Source: Cyanobium sp. M30B3 (GTDB taxonomy: Bacteria; Cyanobacteriota; Cyanobacteriia; PCC-6307; Cyanobiaceae). Taken from it: a stretch of DNA of 64,000 nt. The translations under genes and the position numbers were made by a program. The notes under the pieces were generated by a model. It did no database searches and was not told where the DNA came from. It worked only from the letters and a program-made list of their open reading frames with translations. Each line of letters opens with the position of its first letter. The stretch's first letter is position 1. Below are positions 15,240 to 23,746 of the stretch, one piece after another. Location of the stretch: the NCBI GenBank assembly GCA_018399015.1, contig CP073761.1, positions 1,860,001 through 1,924,000 on the forward strand, given 5' to 3'.

Positions 15240-15929
15240 TCAACCGAGCTGGGATGTCTTGCGACGTAGGCGACGGCTGAAGCCGAAGGCTGCACCTGCA
15301 CCCAGAAGAGGGAGGGGTCCAGGTACTGGAGTGACGGTGAAAGTAATCGTGTCATCAGCCGTATAGGGATCAGTTCCGGTTCGTGGAGCCAGTGTCCAGG
15401 TGCCGATCAGACCACTTGATGAAGCAAGACCGAAGTCAGCCAACGTTGACCCTTCAAAGTCAGCGGAGAAGCTGAATGGATCACCTGAGCTGTAAGACGT
15501 TGCAATCTGGATCCGTGGTGAGGTGGCTGCAGCCCCAACACCGCCGCCGAAGAAATTAAAGGGCGTGTTGGAAAGTGAGAAACCAGTGGCAAGCTGATTG
15601 GTGGTCATGCTGCCAGCAAAGCTGCTAGGACCTAGAAGGCGATACTGGAAGAATTCTCCGGTGAAAGGACCGGAGCTGAGGTTTGCGGTGCTTGGATTGA
15701 TACCAGGAGCTGGGAAGCCTCCCGAAATCGGGCTGCCAACAGGCGTCCCTCCAAAACTCTGTGGAAGGTCGAGGGATCCAGAGGCGGTGATTGTGACCCG
15801 GTCGGCAAATTCCTCAATATTGAAGGAAACAAGGGCGTTTGCCGGCTGGGCGGTGCCGATCACGATCGCACCAAGGCCTGCTCCGCAAAGAAGCAAGGTG
15901 CGCATCTTGGACGCGGAACTAGGCAGCAT
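15240..15929 (-). CDS. PEP-CTERM-like exported protein
   Basis: This 229-residue secreted protein has an N-terminal signal peptide (KMRTLLLCGAGLGAIVIGTA ending at PANA), a beta-rich Ser/Gly/Thr body, and a C-terminal sorting tail VPGPLPLLGAGAAFGFSRRL followed by basic residues. That tail is the cyanobacterial variant of the PEP-CTERM signal, processed by an exosortase in other bacteria; no exosortase is in the window. A true Rho-independent terminator follows. The cargo domain is not recognised. Confidence 0.85.
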   Translation of the reverse strand: MLPSSASKMRTLLLCGAGLGAIVIGTAQPANALVSFNIEEFADRVTITASGSLDLPQSFGGTPVGSPISGGFPAPGINPSTANLSSGPFTGEFFQYRLLGPSSFAGSMTTNQLATGFSLSNTPFNFFGGGVGAAATSPRIQIATSYSSGDPFSFSADFEGSTLADFGLASSSGLIGTWTLAPRTGTDPYTADDTITFTVTPVPGPLPLLGAGAAFGFSRRLRRKTSQLG

Positions 15930-16208
15930 GGTTGATGTGCATGTGCCGCAACCATAGCAGATGATCCGTCGCTGTGGGAAGGGGAGGGGTCAGGTTTTGA
16001 TCTCCACACCAAGGAGGGCTGTGGTGCAAGGCCGATGAAGGGCGGTGCCCAGCCAGCTCCCGTCCTCAACACTGGCACGGAGCCGGCATGGACTCCATGG
16101 GTGAAGGGGTGACGCTGACGGCTGCGGCCTTCCTGGGAGGGGCTGGCTCACGCCGTGGTTCGGGGTGCCCCTGTGGTTCAGCTGCACGGATGAAGGGGCA
16201 AGAGCGGC

Positions 16209-16520
16209 CTACCCCGCCAGCTGCTTCACCGGGTCGGATTCCAGCAGGGCCACGCCGATGGTCTGCCAGAGCGAGGGCGCCTCCGCCGGGTCGTCGGCCT
16301 TGGCGGAGGCAGGCACCTGGAGATCATCCGCGCAGATGGAATCGAGGATCTCCGCACCACCGAGGCCATGGGTCCAGATGTCCACCCGGCAATCCGGCGG
16401 GCAGGCAAAGAACCACTCCTCAAAGGGAAAAATCCCTTTTTCATGAAAGAAAGCGTTCGCCCCCACACAGCGGAGAATCACCATCTGGCAGAGGGCATTG
16501 CGATAGTGATGGGTGGTCAT
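16209..16520 (-). CDS. DUF1830 protein
   Basis: This 103-residue protein of the cyanobacterial DUF1830 family starts MTTHHYRNALCQMVILRCVG, continues FFHEKGIFPFEEWFFACPPD and VDIWTHGLGGAEILDS, and ends at an intact stop. The function is unknown. It is divergent from the CP12-like gene (start 16682). The same pair occurs as a damaged copy at 11.25-11.72 kb, so the two genes were duplicated together. Confidence 0.85.
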   Translation of the reverse strand: MTTHHYRNALCQMVILRCVGANAFFHEKGIFPFEEWFFACPPDCRVDIWTHGLGGAEILDSICADDLQVPASAKADDPAEAPSLWQTIGVALLESDPVKQLAG

Positions 16521-16681
16521 GGCAGATCATCACTTTGTTGATGTTGATCCTCGCCGTCAGGACCCTTGGCGATTGGTCTCCCTTGACACCGGGCTGGCAG
16601 TTGTCCCCTGATGGGGGTATCCCCATGGGTGAGCACCGCTACATTCAACCACCCAGACCAGCGCCCAGGGGACGCGTCACC

Positions 16682-16900
16682 ATGGCCAGCATTGCCGCTC
16701 AGCTCGAGACCTACCGAACCTCCCTGGCCGAGGCCCGTGCCAAGGGGGATGCAGCGATCGCGCGCAAGCTGCAGCAGCAGATCGAGGAGCTGGAGGCCTT
16801 TCAGCAGCGCCACCCCGATGAGGCCGTGGCGCCCTCACCCTTTGAGGTGTTCTGTGATCTCAACCCCTCGGACGTGAACTGCCGGGTGTATGACGACTGA
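16682..16900 (+). CDS. CP12-like Calvin-cycle regulator
   Basis: This 72-residue protein has an N-terminal half that is a charged helix (LAEARAKGDAAIARKLQQQI) and a C-terminal CP12 signature: SPFEVFCDLNPSDVNCRVYDD, with the C-terminal Cys pair spaced by eight residues. CP12 uses this end to bind GAPDH and, with phosphoribulokinase, switch off the Calvin cycle in the dark. The N-terminal Cys pair of classical CP12 is missing, as in many picocyanobacterial forms. It is followed at some distance by a small gene and glgC. Confidence 0.75.
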   Translation: MASIAAQLETYRTSLAEARAKGDAAIARKLQQQIEELEAFQQRHPDEAVAPSPFEVFCDLNPSDVNCRVYDD

Positions 16901-17001
16901 AGCGCTGTTTTTTGGCGGTGGGCCCTGAATTGCCCCCAGATGGGGGGATCCCAGAGCCGGCCCCCTGCAGGAAGCTTGCCTTCGCCGCCACAGCTTTCGC
17001 C

Positions 17002-17229
17002 ATGAGCCCTGCCGTTTCTGCGCCTGCGCTGACGATTGGCCAGCTGGAAGCGAGCTTTCCTCTTTATTGCAAGGCGTTGCGGATCCTGATTCGCGAGCGG
17101 AAATCGTTGCAACAGATTCAGAGGAGCGTCTGCTGGGATCGTCTCAGCTGCCTCCATCACTGCCTGCCGCGTGAGTACAAGGATCCACAGCAGCTCTATC
17201 ATCTCCTCAAGCGTGAGATCAATGTATGA
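17002..17229 (+). CDS. Small uncharacterised protein upstream of glgC
   Basis: This 75-residue basic protein (ALTIGQLEASFPLYCKALRI, then RERKSLQQIQRSVCWDRLSC) is probably helical, with three or four Cys. I do not recognise the family. The ATG at 17002 is preferred over the longer frame from 16912 because the extra residues are low-complexity. Its stop overlaps the glgC start (ATGA at 17226-17229), which suggests co-translation. Confidence 0.5.
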   Translation: MSPAVSAPALTIGQLEASFPLYCKALRILIRERKSLQQIQRSVCWDRLSCLHHCLPREYKDPQQLYHLLKREINV

Positions 17230-18519
17230 AACGTGTTTTAGCGGTGATTCTGGGCGGCGGAGCTGGCAACACGCCTGCAACCGCTCACCCACACCCGCGC
17301 CAAACCCGCCGTGCCATTGGGGGGCAAATATCGGCTGATTGACATCCCGATCAGCAACTGCATCAATTCCGGGATCTATAAGATCTACGCCCTCACCCAG
17401 TTCAACAGCCAATCACTGAACCGGCATATCAGTCGCACCTACAACCTCTCCTCCGGCTTCGACGGCGGTTTTGTTGAGGTGCTGGCAGCCCAGCAAACCC
17501 CCGACAGCCCCAGTTGGTTTCAGGGCACGGCCGATGCGGTGCGCCAATACCGTGAGCTCTTTGCCGCCTGGGATGTGGATCAGGTGCTGATCCTCTCGGG
17601 CGATCAGCTCTACCGGATGGATTACGCGGGCTTTGTGGCTGCGCACCGGGCCAGTGGTGCCGCACTCACGGTGGCGGCGCTGCCCGTGGATCCTCAGGCG
17701 GCCCAGGGCTTCGGCCTGATGCGCACCGACCCATGCGGACGCATCCAGGAATTCCGGGAGAAGCCCAGGGGTGAAGCTCTGGAGGCGATGCGGGTGGACA
17801 CGGCGGCGTTGGGCCTGGCAGCCAGCGAAGCCGAGCGGCGGCCATTCCTGGCATCGATGGGCATCTATGTGTTTGAGCGGGATGTGCTGTTCCAGCTGCT
17901 GGCGACCCACCCGCAGGCTACGGACTTCGGCCAGGAGATCATCCCCGCCGCATTGGCCGATGGCCAGCACCTGCAGAGCTATCTATTTGACGACTACTAG
18001 GAAGATATCGGCACGACCAAAGCCTTCTACGATGTCAATCTTGCCCTTGCCGATGAGGATCCTGCTTTCAGTTTCTATGATGAGAAAGCTCCCATCTATA
18101 CCCGCTCCTGCTACCTGCCGCCCAGCCAGCTGAACAAAGCTGACGAGCGCCGTTCGGTGATCAGCGAGGGCTGCCAGCTCGATTGGTGCCTGATCGAGCA
18201 CTGCGTGCTGGGCCTGCGCTTGCGGGTGGAGCACGATGTGGTGCTCAAGGACAGCCTGGTGATGGGTGCCGATCGCTATGAATCAGCCGACGAACGGGCG
18301 GCCGTGCGGGCCAGCGGTGGCGTGCCCCTGGGTATCGGCCCACGAACGCGCATCAGCAACGCCATTCTCGATAAGAACGTGCGGATCGGAGCCGATGTGC
18401 AGATCATCAACAAGGATCATGTGCAGGAGGCCGATCGGCAGGCCATTGGCTTCACCATCCACAATGGCATTGTGGTGATCGAGAAAAACGCCACCATCAC
18501 CGATCACAGCGTGATCTAG
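17226..18519 (+). pseudogene. glgC: Glucose-1-phosphate adenylyltransferase with frameshift and nonsense codon
   Basis: The protein signal is that of Glg[14 protein letters not shown], then (in the shifted frame) [29 protein letters not shown], and a left-handed beta-helix end with VLKDSLVMGADRYES. Two lesions break it. One extra A at 17268 after GGC-GGC-GGA-GCT-GGC shifts the frame inside the nucleotide-binding loop. A TAG at 17998-18000 stands where GlgC has Trp in DDYWEDIGT. Restored, it would be about 430 residues, the usual length. GlgC makes ADP-glucose for glycogen, so either an intact copy exists elsewhere or these are sequence errors. Confidence 0.88.
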
Positions 18520-18531
18520 CCGCCGAGCCGA

Positions 18532-19386
18532 TCAGCCGGGGAGCAGGGCATAGCGTGTGTTCAGCTCCGTGCTGGCTCCGGCCGCGAGCTCGATTTTGCG
18601 GTCGCCGCTCAGCAGCGCCTGGCGCGGGCCGCTCCAGGGTTCGATGCACACCATCGGCCGGGGCGGCTCGGTCCAGAGCACCACAAGATCGAAGGGATGG
18701 CTGAGCTGCAGTTCCAGCGTGACGCCGGCCGCCTCATCCACCAGCCGCACCGGCCCGGTGGGCCGCACCAGCAGATCGATGCCCTGGCTGAGGCGTTCCA
18801 TCTGTTCCGCCGTGGCCGCCGGCGCCATGGTGAGGTGGTTGAGGCACTCGGGCGGCAGCCCCTCGAAGCGCACACCGTCCAGGCTGGAGAGGTTGAAATA
18901 CGGGTGCAGCCCGAAGCTGAAGGGCATCGGATCCCCGCTGCGGTTGCTCACCGTGGTGCTGATCTCGAGGGCGCCGGGTGCCAGCCGCACCTCCATGTGC
19001 AGCAGGAACTGGAAGGGATAGGCCTGCAGGGTTTCCGCCGTTTCGCTCAGTTCCAGGGCCACGCCACGGCCATCCGCCAGGGGCTCCATCCGCCAGGGGA
19101 GGTTGCGGGCGAAGCCGTGCTGGCCGATGGTGAAGGTGCCCTGGGGCAGGGGCAGCTGGTTGTCCGGCAGGCCGCCGGTGATCGGAAACAGCACTGGGAA
19201 GCCCCCCCGCACCGACTGGGCAGGGTCGAGGAAGCGCTCCAGGTCGAGATACACCAGCTCCCGGCCGCCGCAGCGCCAGCCGCTGATCAGGCCGCCGCGC
19301 TCGGGCACCAGCCGCAGCAGATCACCGCTGGCCGGATCGCTGAACTCCCAGTGGGGATAAGGGGCGGTCCGCTGCGTGAGGGGCAT
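18532..19386 (-). CDS. Aldose-1-epimerase / hexose-6-phosphate mutarotase family protein
   Basis: This 284-residue protein has the galactose-mutarotase fold: RGGFPVLFPITGGLPDNQLP, QHGFARNLPW with the His, FSFGLHPYFNLS with the second His, and near the end CIEPWSGPRQALL with the catalytic Glu. It interconverts sugar anomers, probably of a hexose phosphate given the DUF4432-free, YeaD-like layout. It ends 12 bases from the glgC end, convergent. Its 3' 190 bases are duplicated at 11733-11930. Confidence 0.85.
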   Translation of the reverse strand: MPLTQRTAPYPHWEFSDPASGDLLRLVPERGGLISGWRCGGRELVYLDLERFLDPAQSVRGGFPVLFPITGGLPDNQLPLPQGTFTIGQHGFARNLPWRMEPLADGRGVALELSETAETLQAYPFQFLLHMEVRLAPGALEISTTVSNRSGDPMPFSFGLHPYFNLSSLDGVRFEGLPPECLNHLTMAPAATAEQMERLSQGIDLLVRPTGPVRLVDEAAGVTLELQLSHPFDLVVLWTEPPRPMVCIEPWSGPRQALLSGDRKIELAAGASTELNTRYALLPG

Positions 19387-19435
19387 GGCGGGCGAGGGGT
19401 TTGGGGTGCATCCACTCTGCTGCCTTCCTGGTGCA

Positions 19436-21157
19436 TCACGACGAACAGCTGTAGTGCGACACGCCGCCGGCGTGGAAGAACTCCCGGGGCTTGAGCCGGA
19501 CGTAGCGCGCGGCCAGCTCCGCAGCAGGCGCCTCGTAGGGCCGGCTGAACAGCGCCTGCAGCTCCCTGATCAGGGTGGTATCCCCCTGGGCCGCCTGCTC
19601 GTAGGCCGGGGCGACAAGCCACTCCCGCCAGGTGATCGCCGGGTTCACCGCTTTCATCGCGGCAGCTGTGGCGCGCGGGTCGCCCTGGGCCGTGATCGCC
19701 GCACCCCAGCGCTGCAGCCAGCGGCTCCATTGGCCGTCGAGCTCCTCGGAACTCGGCAGGTAGAAGCTCTGCTTGAGGGCAGAGAGCTGCTCGGAGATCG
19801 CAGCAGCTGGGTTGGCGGCCAGCTCCGACAGCCGGCGGAAGGCGATGGTGGTGTCGGCCCGGGAGCTCGCCAGCAGCTGCAGCAGCTCCTGCACCAGTTC
19901 AGGGTCGTAGCTGGTGAGGCCGAGCTTGGCGGCCCACATCCCCTCCAGCGCCGCGGCCATCGCGCCGGCGAAGCCGTCCTGGATCCCATCGAGTTGGGCC
20001 AGGGCGTCCGGGTTGTCCTGCAGCAGCGGCCGCAGCGATGTCACGGCCATCCCGTAGTTCACCTCGGCCGCCGCCGGCTGGTTGAAGAAGCAGAAGTGCT
20101 CGCCGCCGCCGGTCCAGGGCTGGAAGCGCGGATCAAACAGCTCGCAGAAGCCGAAGGGCCCGTAGTCGAGCGTGAAGCCACCGGCGGCGCAGTTGTCGCT
20201 GTTGAAGTTGCCCTGGCAGTAGCCCACCCGCATCCAGTGGGCCACCAGGGCCGTGAGCCGGCCGCGGAACAGGCGCGCCAGCTCCAGCACCTGCTCCGAA
20301 AAGGGCAGGGCGGCATCGATCTCGGCGCGGTAATGGCGCGCGATCAGGTGGGCCGTGATCTGTTGCAGTTCGCGCAGGGCAGCGGGGTGGGCGTTGCTGC
20401 GCGCCCGCCGGGCGAACAGCTCCAGCTGCCCCACCCGCAGAAACGACGGCGCCACCCGGGTGGTGATCGCCGCCGGGTTGGTCACCATCACATCGGGCTC
20501 AAACGCGCGCGAGCCGGGCGCATACCAGGGCCGCCGCACGCCTTCGGCCCGCGACACGTAGAGCGTCAGCGAGCGGGAGGTGGGCACCCCCAGGGCATGC
20601 ATCAACTCCTGGGCTAGAAACTCCCGCACGCTGGAGCGCAGCACGGCCCGGCCATCGGCGCCGCGGCAGTAGGGGGTGGGGCCGCCGCCCTTGAGCTGAA
20701 ACTCCCAGCGCCGGCCTTCAAACACCCCCTCAAACACCGAGATCGCCCGGCCATCGCCGTAGCCGTTACCGGTGCCGAACGGGCACTGCTGGATGTACTC
20801 CGTGCCGTAGATCGAGAGGGCGTAGCCGGTGGCCCAGCCATGGGGGCGCATCGGGCCTGTGGCCACGCTGATGTCGCCGGAGAACAGCCGCCGGAACTGC
20901 GCGTCGTGGGCCAGCGCCTCACTCAGGCCCAGTTCAGCGAACAGGGCCTGGCTGTGGGCCACCAGCTCCGGATCGGGCAGCGGCGTGGGCAGCACCGGCA
21001 CATAGTGGCCCGAGAACACCTGGCGGGGCCGGTGGTCGCGGCCGTCGGCACTGGCCTGGGGATCCGGCTGCAGCCCATCGAGCAGCGAGTAGTCGGCCCT
21101 CTGGGCAAACGCCGCGAAGGTGGTTGCCTGAATTGCGGTGGGCACTGGGGTGGGCAT
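19436..21157 (-). CDS. selO: Protein adenylyltransferase SelO (YdiU family)
   Basis: This 573-residue pseudokinase-fold enzyme transfers AMP to proteins and in other bacteria protects against oxidative stress. It has SGDISVATGPMRPHGWATGY, QLKGGGPTPYCRGADGRAVL with the binding Lys, SSVREFLAQELMHALGVPTS, and NFNSDNCAAGGFTLDYGPFG with the catalytic Asn and Asp. It ends HYSCSS; the Cys near the C-terminus takes the place of the selenocysteine seen in some SelO proteins. Length is somewhat longer than E. coli YdiU. It is divergent from the high-light-inducible gene. Confidence 0.92.
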   Translation of the reverse strand: MPTPVPTAIQATTFAAFAQRADYSLLDGLQPDPQASADGRDHRPRQVFSGHYVPVLPTPLPDPELVAHSQALFAELGLSEALAHDAQFRRLFSGDISVATGPMRPHGWATGYALSIYGTEYIQQCPFGTGNGYGDGRAISVFEGVFEGRRWEFQLKGGGPTPYCRGADGRAVLRSSVREFLAQELMHALGVPTSRSLTLYVSRAEGVRRPWYAPGSRAFEPDVMVTNPAAITTRVAPSFLRVGQLELFARRARSNAHPAALRELQQITAHLIARHYRAEIDAALPFSEQVLELARLFRGRLTALVAHWMRVGYCQGNFNSDNCAAGGFTLDYGPFGFCELFDPRFQPWTGGGEHFCFFNQPAAAEVNYGMAVTSLRPLLQDNPDALAQLDGIQDGFAGAMAAALEGMWAAKLGLTSYDPELVQELLQLLASSRADTTIAFRRLSELAANPAAAISEQLSALKQSFYLPSSEELDGQWSRWLQRWGAAITAQGDPRATAAAMKAVNPAITWREWLVAPAYEQAAQGDTTLIRELQALFSRPYEAPAAELAARYVRLKPREFFHAGGVSHYSCSS

Positions 21158-21302
21158 GGGCTGGGAGGTTCATCCTGGCGAATCCGGCAGCGCCTGGGCC
21201 GGCGCGACACCGATGACCTTCTCCGGGATGCGGTGACCGTCGATACGTCAACACACCGCACGGGGTTCGTAAACTTTCTTCAGGTTTACCCACCTCCTCC
21301 CC

Positions 21303-21452
21303 ATGACCGAAACCACCCCCTCCCCCCGCTTCGGTTTCGTGGCCTTCGCCGAAACCTGGAACGGCCGCCTGGCCATGCTCGGCTTCGTGATCGGCCTCGG
21401 CACCGAACTGCTCACCGGCCAGGGAATCCTGGGCCAGCTGGGTCTGGGCTGA
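21303..21452 (+). CDS. hli: High-light-inducible protein (HLIP)
   Basis: This is a 49-residue single-helix protein of the chlorophyll a/b-binding superfamily: RFGFVAFAETWNGRLAMLGF, with the conserved E-x-x-N-x-R chlorophyll ligand motif, then GLGTELLTGQGILGQLG. HLIPs sit in the thylakoid and protect photosystem assembly under excess light. The next gene starts inside its stop codon (TGATG at 21450-21454), so the two are translationally coupled. The divergent region 21158-21302 must contain its promoter. Confidence 0.92.
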   Translation: MTETTPSPRFGFVAFAETWNGRLAMLGFVIGLGTELLTGQGILGQLGLG

Positions 21453-22114
21453 TGGCGGAGGCCGGACCGCTGCGGTTTCTGCTCGCTCCGGCCAACCACC
21501 TCACCGCCGAGCGGCTCAGCACCGCCGATCTGGCGATCGTGCAAGGCCAGGGCGTGTCCAGCGCCTTTGCCCTGCGCATTGTTGTGAGCCACGACCTCGG
21601 CGGCCGTTTTCAGCGGGTGTGCGATGCCACCACTCCCCGCTTTGAGCCTGAAAGGCTCTGGCTGGGGGTTTACCAACCCTCACCCGAGCGGCCCCACCTC
21701 TGGCAGCTACGCGACCGCTTCCCCCTCAGCCAGGCCCGCAACGAGAGCTGCTGGTTTTATCCCACCCACGACGGCCACTACCTCAGCTGGCAGCGGGACT
21801 TGCAGGTGAGCCTGGCTCCTGGCCAGATCGCCGAGCCGACACCGCAAGCCGCAGCAGCAGCGGTTGAGGGCTACAGCCGTGAGGCCATTGCCCTGCTCTG
21901 GAGCCTGCTCGCTGACGACACCAGCCTCACCTGTGTGGGGCTCACCTACGGCGGCCGCCGCATCGACTGGCCCCTGAGCCACAGCCAGTGGGCGCCATCG
22001 GCCAGCTGGTGCACCTTCTCGGTGGACAGCGACCGCGAGCGGCCCCTGATCGTGCACAGCAGGCGGGAGGTGTGCGCAAGCCCGGCCAGCCCAGCTCAGC
22101 CATCAACCGCCTGA
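21452..22114 (+). CDS. Unrecognised cyanobacterial protein coupled to hli
   Basis: This is a 220-residue soluble protein: GPLRFLLAPANHLTAERLST, a central FQRVCDATTPRFEPERLWLG and later SLTCVGLTYGGRRIDWPLSH. No catalytic motif is apparent to me. Its start ATG overlaps the hli stop, so it is likely made with the HLIP and could act on photosynthetic pigment-proteins; that is inference from position only. Its 3' end overlaps the convergent DUF305 gene by 12 bases. Confidence 0.7.
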   Translation: MAEAGPLRFLLAPANHLTAERLSTADLAIVQGQGVSSAFALRIVVSHDLGGRFQRVCDATTPRFEPERLWLGVYQPSPERPHLWQLRDRFPLSQARNESCWFYPTHDGHYLSWQRDLQVSLAPGQIAEPTPQAAAAAVEGYSREAIALLWSLLADDTSLTCVGLTYGGRRIDWPLSHSQWAPSASWCTFSVDSDRERPLIVHSRREVCASPASPAQPSTA

Positions 22115-22768
22115 AGCCCCATACCACTGGCGGTACCACTGCTCCATCTGGGCGATCTCCTGGCTCTGCACCTTCACCATCTCGGCCTGCAGCTCCCGCA
22201 GCTCGCGGCGCTGGGTGTGCCACTGAGCATGGGAGGCCATCATCACGCCCATGCGGTGATGGGGAACCATCTGCTCGATGAAGGCGCGGTCGAAATCAGG
22301 TGCGGTCCTCAGCGCTTCCAGGCTGGTGCCCATCCCGGGCATGCCACCACCCGGGCCCATGCGCCCGGCCCGGCCCCAGCGAGGGCCCATGCCATAGCCC
22401 CTGCCAGGGCCACGGCCGCCGGCGGGCCAGGCCGGCACATCAGCGCCGTACCACTGGCGATACCAGCGCCGCATCTGATCGTTTTCCGCTGTCTGGCTGG
22501 CTTTGATCTGCTTCGCCAGGGCACGGATCTGCGGCCGCTGGGAGCGGGTGCGGGCCAGCTCTGCCATGGCGATGGCCCCATCGTGGTGCGGAATCATCAT
22601 CACGATGAAGCGCTGATCCACCGATTGCAGGCCCAGTGGACAGGAGGCCGGCTGGGGCTGGGGCTGCGGTGCAGCCTGGCCCTCGGCCACGGCCAGCGGT
22701 GCAGCGATCCCCAGCCCGGCGCTGATCAGCGCAGCCCAGCACAGCCGCTCCCCATGGATGCCACCCAT
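22103..22768 (-). CDS. Exported DUF305 protein, two tandem domains
   Basis: This 221-residue protein has a signal peptide (LCWAALISAGLGIAAPLAVA) and two DUF305 units. The first has FIVMMIPHHDGAIAMAELA and AENDQMRRWYRQWYG; the second has FIEQMVPHHRMGVMMASHA and IAQMEQWYRQWYGA. A Gly/Met/Arg/Pro-rich linker separates them. The HH-containing helices with clustered Met suggest metal binding (copper is often proposed); this is inference. The ATG at 22768 is chosen because it begins the signal peptide. Confidence 0.85.
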   Translation of the reverse strand: MGGIHGERLCWAALISAGLGIAAPLAVAEGQAAPQPQPQPASCPLGLQSVDQRFIVMMIPHHDGAIAMAELARTRSQRPQIRALAKQIKASQTAENDQMRRWYRQWYGADVPAWPAGGRGPGRGYGMGPRWGRAGRMGPGGGMPGMGTSLEALRTAPDFDRAFIEQMVPHHRMGVMMASHAQWHTQRRELRELQAEMVKVQSQEIAQMEQWYRQWYGASGG

Positions 22769-23383
22769 CCGCCCTCTCCCCGGCACACCATCGAACCCAG
22801 CCTGAGGGGGCTTGGCGGCCTGAACCCACCCCTGCGGCACGAACACCCCTGAGCTGCAGCAGCCAGGGCATGGCGCGACAGGAAGGCGCCCCGTGGGGGG
22901 CGCCTTAGCACCGGTTGCGGAGCGTGGCCTTGGCATCTGGGGCCCGGTCCGGTCGGGTGTCTTGGGTTGTAGGCATCACCTGCCTGGAACCTGGCAGGCA
23001 AGGACTGGGATCACGTCTCGGAGAAGAGATGCTCGGAGCTTGACCTTCTCAGCTGTGATCCAGACCCGGGTTATGCAGCCCGGGGATTCAACAGGCGGGG
23101 AACAGAACTGGCATATGGCTCACCGCTGCACTGCGATGGCATTCGCGCCATGCCATCGCCCTTTCGGTTCGACTCACGCATTTCGGGCGCACCTCCTGGA
23201 CGCGCACCGGCTCGGGTGATCCCTGGCCGGACTCTCTTGGAAGGCAAGGCTCGGGTTGGCTCCCGGTCCTTCCCTCAATTTCAATGTAGAACTCCCCCAC
23301 AGCCCACGGTGGCCCGGGGCGGTACCTGTTCCCGTACCTCCTCTGGGACGGAAAGCATCCCGGCCAGGGGGGCGGCGGCTGAA
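22769..23383. other. Intergenic region with a strong hairpin
   Basis: No gene is supported here. The main feature is a perfect ten-base-pair hairpin AAGGCGCCCC-gtgg-GGGGCGCCTT at 22883-22906, with no T-tract on either side, so it is not a classical terminator. It lies 115 bases upstream of the DUF305 start and could act in the leader of that gene. Confidence 0.55.
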
Positions 23384-23668
23384 TCAGGCGACCTGCCGCC
23401 CCAGGGCCTCGTCCTGTGCCACACACACCTGCAGCGGGGCAAACAGGAACGTCTCCGCGTCGATCCGATGCACCTGGGCGCCGATGGCTTCCATGCCACC
23501 GCAGGCGAAGTCGATCAGCCGCTGGGCCTCACCATCGCAGGTTTCGGCCGTGTGGAGCACGACGGCACGGTTCGCGCGCACGCTGCGGATGATCTGCTCG
23601 GCATCCCGCAGCTCTCGCGAGCGGAAAACCAGGAGTTCCTGCCCGCCGGCAGCCATCGGACTGTCCAT
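23384..23668 (-). CDS. Short SepF-like protein
   Basis: This 94-residue protein matches the SepF core: ELLVFRSRELRDAEQIIRSV, RAVVLHTAETCDGEAQRLID, FACGGMEAIGAQVHRIDAET and FLFAP. SepF binds FtsZ and links it to the membrane. This form lacks the N-terminal amphipathic membrane anchor and linker (SepF is usually 150-200 residues), so it is likely a soluble paralogue rather than the main SepF. Start chosen at ATG 23668. Confidence 0.7.
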   Translation of the reverse strand: MDSPMAAGGQELLVFRSRELRDAEQIIRSVRANRAVVLHTAETCDGEAQRLIDFACGGMEAIGAQVHRIDAETFLFAPLQVCVAQDEALGRQVA

Positions 23669-23746
23669 GGCCCCACCTTGGGCGACCTCCGCAGAATTGC
23701 GCAATCCCTTGCATGTTTTCTTCCGATCCCGAGGGAGGCGCGGGCC

